From contig NZ_FOWD01000012.1 of assembly GCF_900115365.1 (NCBI RefSeq), positions 47,592-111,591 of the forward strand: a DNA stretch of 64,000 nt. The letters are read 5' to 3'. This stretch comes from Anaerocolumna aminovalerica. GTDB taxonomy: Bacteria; Bacillota; Clostridia; Lachnospirales; Lachnospiraceae. The notes below the pieces were generated by a model that saw only the letters and a program-made list of their open reading frames with translations, had not been told where the DNA came from and did not search any database. Made by a program: the position numbers and the translations under genes. Position 1 is the first letter of the stretch; every line of letters starts with the position of its first letter. Shown here piece by piece: positions 61,356 through 64,000 of this stretch.

Positions 61356-63641
61356 ATGAAAATGAATGCTGTAAATGCCTCTATCCGTAAAAAAGATGCC
61401 ATGGCTCTTGTAACAGGGAAGCCTGTATATACAGATGATATAGCACCTAAGGATTGCCTTGTTGTTAAAGTTCTTCGCAGCCCTTACGCCCATGCCATGA
61501 TTAAAGAAGTGAAAATAGACGCTGCTTTAAAGGTACCGGGTATCGAATGTATATTAACTTACGAAGATGTTCCAAAGACCAGATTTACCATTGCCGGACA
61601 AACCTATCCTGAACTAAGTCCATATGACAGATTAATACTGGAGCAAAGAGTTCGTTTTGTAGGGGATGGGGTGGCGATTATAGCAGGTAAAGATGAGTCC
61701 TCTGTGCTAAAAGCCATGAAATTAATAAAAGTATCTTATGAAGTATTAGAACCGGTTTTAGATTTTACAAAAGCAAAAGATCATAAAGTGGTTGTCCATC
61801 CGGAAGAGGATTGGAAAGTGCTAATTCCTTTAGGACCGGATAAAAACCGTAATATTGTTTGTCATGGTACGGAGGAACAGGGAAATTTTGAAGAAGAATA
61901 TGCAAAATGTAAATATGTTATAGATGAAACCTATCATACAAAGGCAAATCAGCAGGCAATGATGGAAACTTTCCGGGCTTATACTTATATGGATGCCTAT
62001 GGCAGGTTAAATGTGGTAGCCTCTACTCAAGTTCCTTTCCATGTAAGAAAAACCTTAGCAACTGCTCTTGAAACCAAGAAATCCAATATACGTGTAGTGA
62101 AACCACGTATTGGCGGAGGTTTTGGAGCAAAACAAACAGTTGTGGCAGAAATATATCCGGCAATTGTTACCTGGCTTACCGGCAAACCGGCTAAAATTAT
62201 TTATACAAGAGAAGAATCTCAGATTGCCTCTTCCCCAAGACATGAAATGCAGATTCGTGTAAGAATCGGAGCAGATGAAAAGGGAAAGATTCAGGCTATG
62301 GGGATAAATACGTTATCCAATGCCGGTGCATTTGGAGATCATACTCCTACAACCATTGGTTTATCCGGAACAAAAACCCTTCCTATTTACACATCGAATG
62401 CAAAAGCGTATAAATTTGAGTACGAAGCTGTTTATACAAACCAAATGGCAGCAGGCGCTTATCGTGGTTACGGGGCTACCCAAGGTTTATTTGCAGTAGA
62501 ATCCGCTATTAATGAACTGGCAGCTAAAATGAATATAGACCCTACTATTCTTAGAGAGAAAAATATAGTTAAAGAAGGAGACTTCATGTCTGCTTACCAT
62601 GGTGAAACAGCCAATTCCTGTGCTTTGGACCGCTGTCTGGAGAAAGCAAAAGAGATGATTGACTGGGATAATAAATACCCTTGCAAAGATTTAGGTAATG
62701 GTAAAGTAAGGTCTGTTGGTATAGCCGTGGCTATGCAAGGTTCCTGTATCAATGATGTTGACGTAGCTTCCGTATCTATAAAAATAAGTGACGACGGTTT
62801 TTACAATATGAACATTGGGGCAACCGATATGGGAACAGGCTGCGATACCATTTTAGCCCAAATAGCAGCGGACTGCCTTGATACAGATGTTAATAATATT
62901 ATTGTATCCGGTGTTGACACGGATATTTCTCCTTATGATTCCGGTTCCTATGCTTCCAGTACCACCTATCTGACTGGTATGGCAACTATAAAAACCTGTG
63001 AGGAACTTCGAGAGAAGATTACTGCTGCCGGTGCTGATATGCTTGGTTGTAAACCAGAAGAAGCAGAATTTGATGGGAATAGTGTAATTAACCTGACAAA
63101 TCATAAAAGTATCTCTCTTATTGATATAGCCAATAATAGTATGTGCGGCTCCAATCACACATTAGAAGCATGTGTGAAGCATACCTCTCCGGTATCCCCT
63201 CCGCCATATATGGCAGGAGCAGTAGAAGTAGAAATAGACAAAGAAACGGGACACCTTGACATCATTGATTATGTAGCCGTGGTAGATTGCGGTACCGTGA
63301 TCAATCCAAACCTTGCCAGAGTACAGACAGAAGGCGGACTGGTGCAGGGTATCGGAATGGCTTTATATGAGGATGTAGTTTACGGTAAAGACGGAACCTG
63401 CTACAGCAATTCCTTTATGCAATATAAGATACCTTCCAGATTGGATGTAGGTCAAATACGTGTTGCTTTTGAAAGCAGTTACGAGCCAACTGGCCCATTC
63501 GGGGCAAAATCCATCGGTGAGCTTGTCATAAACACTCCATCCCCTGCACTTGCCAATGCCGTTTATAATGCAACAAGGGTTAATGTTCGTACACTTCCTA
63601 TAACCAGTGAAAAAATCATCATGGGGATGTTGAATAAATAA
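61356..63641 (+). CDS. Molybdenum hydroxylase large, Moco-binding subunit (XdhA/CoxL type)
   Basis: 761 aa from ATG 61356 (AAGGAGG before it; the upstream ATG at 61332 lies before the SD). Domain order: N-terminal ('TGKPVYTDDIAP', 'LRSPYAHAMIKEV'), Moco-binding loops 'KPRIGGGFGAKQ', 'GAYRGYGATQG', 'NIGATDMGTGCDTI', and C-terminal 'GPFGAKSIGELV' whose Glu (about residue 722 in this numbering) is the catalytic base. The missing usual Gln/Arg set of true xanthine dehydrogenases could not be judged, so substrate (purine, nicotinate, aromatic CoA ester) is open. Third gene of a FAD-FeS-Mo operon; all three assemble into one enzyme. Confidence 0.92.
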   Translation: MKMNAVNASIRKKDAMALVTGKPVYTDDIAPKDCLVVKVLRSPYAHAMIKEVKIDAALKVPGIECILTYEDVPKTRFTIAGQTYPELSPYDRLILEQRVRFVGDGVAIIAGKDESSVLKAMKLIKVSYEVLEPVLDFTKAKDHKVVVHPEEDWKVLIPLGPDKNRNIVCHGTEEQGNFEEEYAKCKYVIDETYHTKANQQAMMETFRAYTYMDAYGRLNVVASTQVPFHVRKTLATALETKKSNIRVVKPRIGGGFGAKQTVVAEIYPAIVTWLTGKPAKIIYTREESQIASSPRHEMQIRVRIGADEKGKIQAMGINTLSNAGAFGDHTPTTIGLSGTKTLPIYTSNAKAYKFEYEAVYTNQMAAGAYRGYGATQGLFAVESAINELAAKMNIDPTILREKNIVKEGDFMSAYHGETANSCALDRCLEKAKEMIDWDNKYPCKDLGNGKVRSVGIAVAMQGSCINDVDVASVSIKISDDGFYNMNIGATDMGTGCDTILAQIAADCLDTDVNNIIVSGVDTDISPYDSGSYASSTTYLTGMATIKTCEELREKITAAGADMLGCKPEEAEFDGNSVINLTNHKSISLIDIANNSMCGSNHTLEACVKHTSPVSPPPYMAGAVEVEIDKETGHLDIIDYVAVVDCGTVINPNLARVQTEGGLVQGIGMALYEDVVYGKDGTCYSNSFMQYKIPSRLDVGQIRVAFESSYEPTGPFGAKSIGELVINTPSPALANAVYNATRVNVRTLPITSEKIIMGMLNK

Positions 63642-63757
63642 AAATTTAGCTTACTAATGCACGTACGCTCAATGTCGTCAACTTAAGGACACTACCGTCA
63701 TATTGTATATTTATTTATAGGTGTTTTGGTTAAAATGCGAATTGACAAACAAATGTT

Positions 63758-63805
63758 CCCTCCAAAATTTTATTAGATACATTTTATCTATTAAATTTTG
63801 GAGGG
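63758..63805 (+). promoter_or_regulatory. Hairpin that hides the transposase ribosome site
   Basis: CCCTCCAAAATTT (63758-63770) pairs with AAATTTTGGAGGG (63793-63805). The GGAGGG ribosome site is inside the right arm. The same structure may terminate outside transcription. Confidence 0.7.
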
Positions 63806-63811
63806 ATTTTT

Positions 63812-64000
63812 ATGTCTATTCGTAATAACTTAAAGGATTTTTTTCAAGAAATGAATACTCTTCTTACTTCTAATGAGTTTATTGAACAACACAGAGTAAA
63901 CAACTCAGCATTTTCAAGAACGAGGAAGTTAGCCTTTACAGATATTATTCACTTTCTTTTAACACTTCCTCAAAAATCATTGTCCGTATCTTTGGGAGAG
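63812..64000 (+). CDS. IS4-family transposase, N-terminal part
   Basis: 63 codons are visible from ATG 63812 (GGAGGG before it). 'NNSAFSRTRKLAFTDIIHFL' and 'PQKSLSVSLGE' match the N-terminal region of clostridial IS4-type transposases ('F.R.RKL.F..ii.fll...k.sl..el'). The DDE catalytic part lies beyond the window. Complete proteins are usually 400-480 aa. Confidence 0.8.
   Translation, partial: MSIRNNLKDFFQEMNTLLTSNEFIEQHRVNNSAFSRTRKLAFTDIIHFLLTLPQKSLSVSLGE

Larger units (their letters stand above)
63665..64000 (+). mobile_element. Left part of an IS4-type insertion sequence, cut by window end
   Basis: The transposase gene start lies at 63812. Some 150 bases before it probably hold the left terminus (the segment with GTCAACTTAAGGA near 63677), but the inverted repeat cannot be checked because the other end is outside the window. 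Confidence 0.5.

Noticed and set aside
1..64000. tRNA, rRNA or CRISPR array
   Set aside because: No CCA-ended cloverleaf-like segment, rRNA signature or regularly spaced repeat with unique spacers was seen; the 24-bp repeats at 22889-23017 are coding.

Overview
The window comes from a low-GC, Gram-positive, anaerobic bacterium, most likely a Clostridia member of the Lachnospiraceae type (inference). The evidence is AT-rich sequence, strong AGGAGG ribosome sites, frequent TTG/GTG starts, a T-box before serS, an M-box before mgtE, agr-type quorum-sensing genes, FeoB with its small Cys-rich partner, DUF2325/DUF3793 genes and two molybdenum hydroxylases. I saw no rRNA, tRNA or CRISPR array.

Layout. 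0-8 kb: partial nitroreductase, a one-chain molybdenum hydroxylase, an orphan gene behind a near-perfect Fur box, a chemoreceptor and a Gfo/Idh/MocA oxidoreductase. 8.1-20.8 kb: a LytTR two-component pair and then a RiPP gene cluster: M50 intramembrane protease, two 38-40 aa precursors that both end in Thr, ABC exporter, SDR dehydrogenase, B12-type radical SAM enzyme, two small unknown proteins, a Cys-rich SPASM/PqqD-like protein, a methyltransferase and a class III aminotransferase. The protease, exporter, dehydrogenase, methyltransferase, aminotransferase and Thr-ending precursors match the parts list of daptides (C-terminal Thr converted to a dimethylated diamine). The radical SAM and SPASM-like proteins look like additions. 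20.9-24.4 kb: subtilisin-like protease, then a small protein with RRFS repeats next to a Ser/Thr kinase. 24.8-35 kb: iron block with DtxR-type regulator, two feoA, feoB, FeoB-associated Cys-rich protein, Fur-family regulator, AraC regulator, two ABC half-transporters related in motif to siderophore transporters, and DUF3793-remnant/DUF2325.

36-40 kb: flavin amine oxidase, lysine 2,3-aminomutase and an ATP-grasp ligase. 40.6-47.5 kb: a markedly more AT-rich block with an agr system (AgrA-like, AgrC-like, frameshifted agrB, agrD), a secreted small protein, a lipoprotein and an ABC transporter. It abuts a histidine-kinase pseudogene that has lost its 5' end, so this block looks inserted. 48-64 kb: housekeeping and mixed genes (a second Gfo/Idh/MocA, a Cache chemoreceptor, serS with T-box, a CYP152-type P450, an O-antigen-ligase-like protein, mgtE with a three-layer leader), a three-subunit molybdenum hydroxylase, and the start of an IS4-type transposase.

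Cross-cutting signals: a dispersed intergenic repeat of about 80 nt that ends in a small hairpin and an RBS-like GAGG (best copies in front of feoA2, the Cys-rich protein and the second ABC gene); two Fur boxes 21 kb apart; shared operators in front of two unlinked Gfo/Idh/MocA genes; and repeated GTTAGT/ACTAAC palindromes in front of the ABC pair and the DUF3793/DUF2325 pair.
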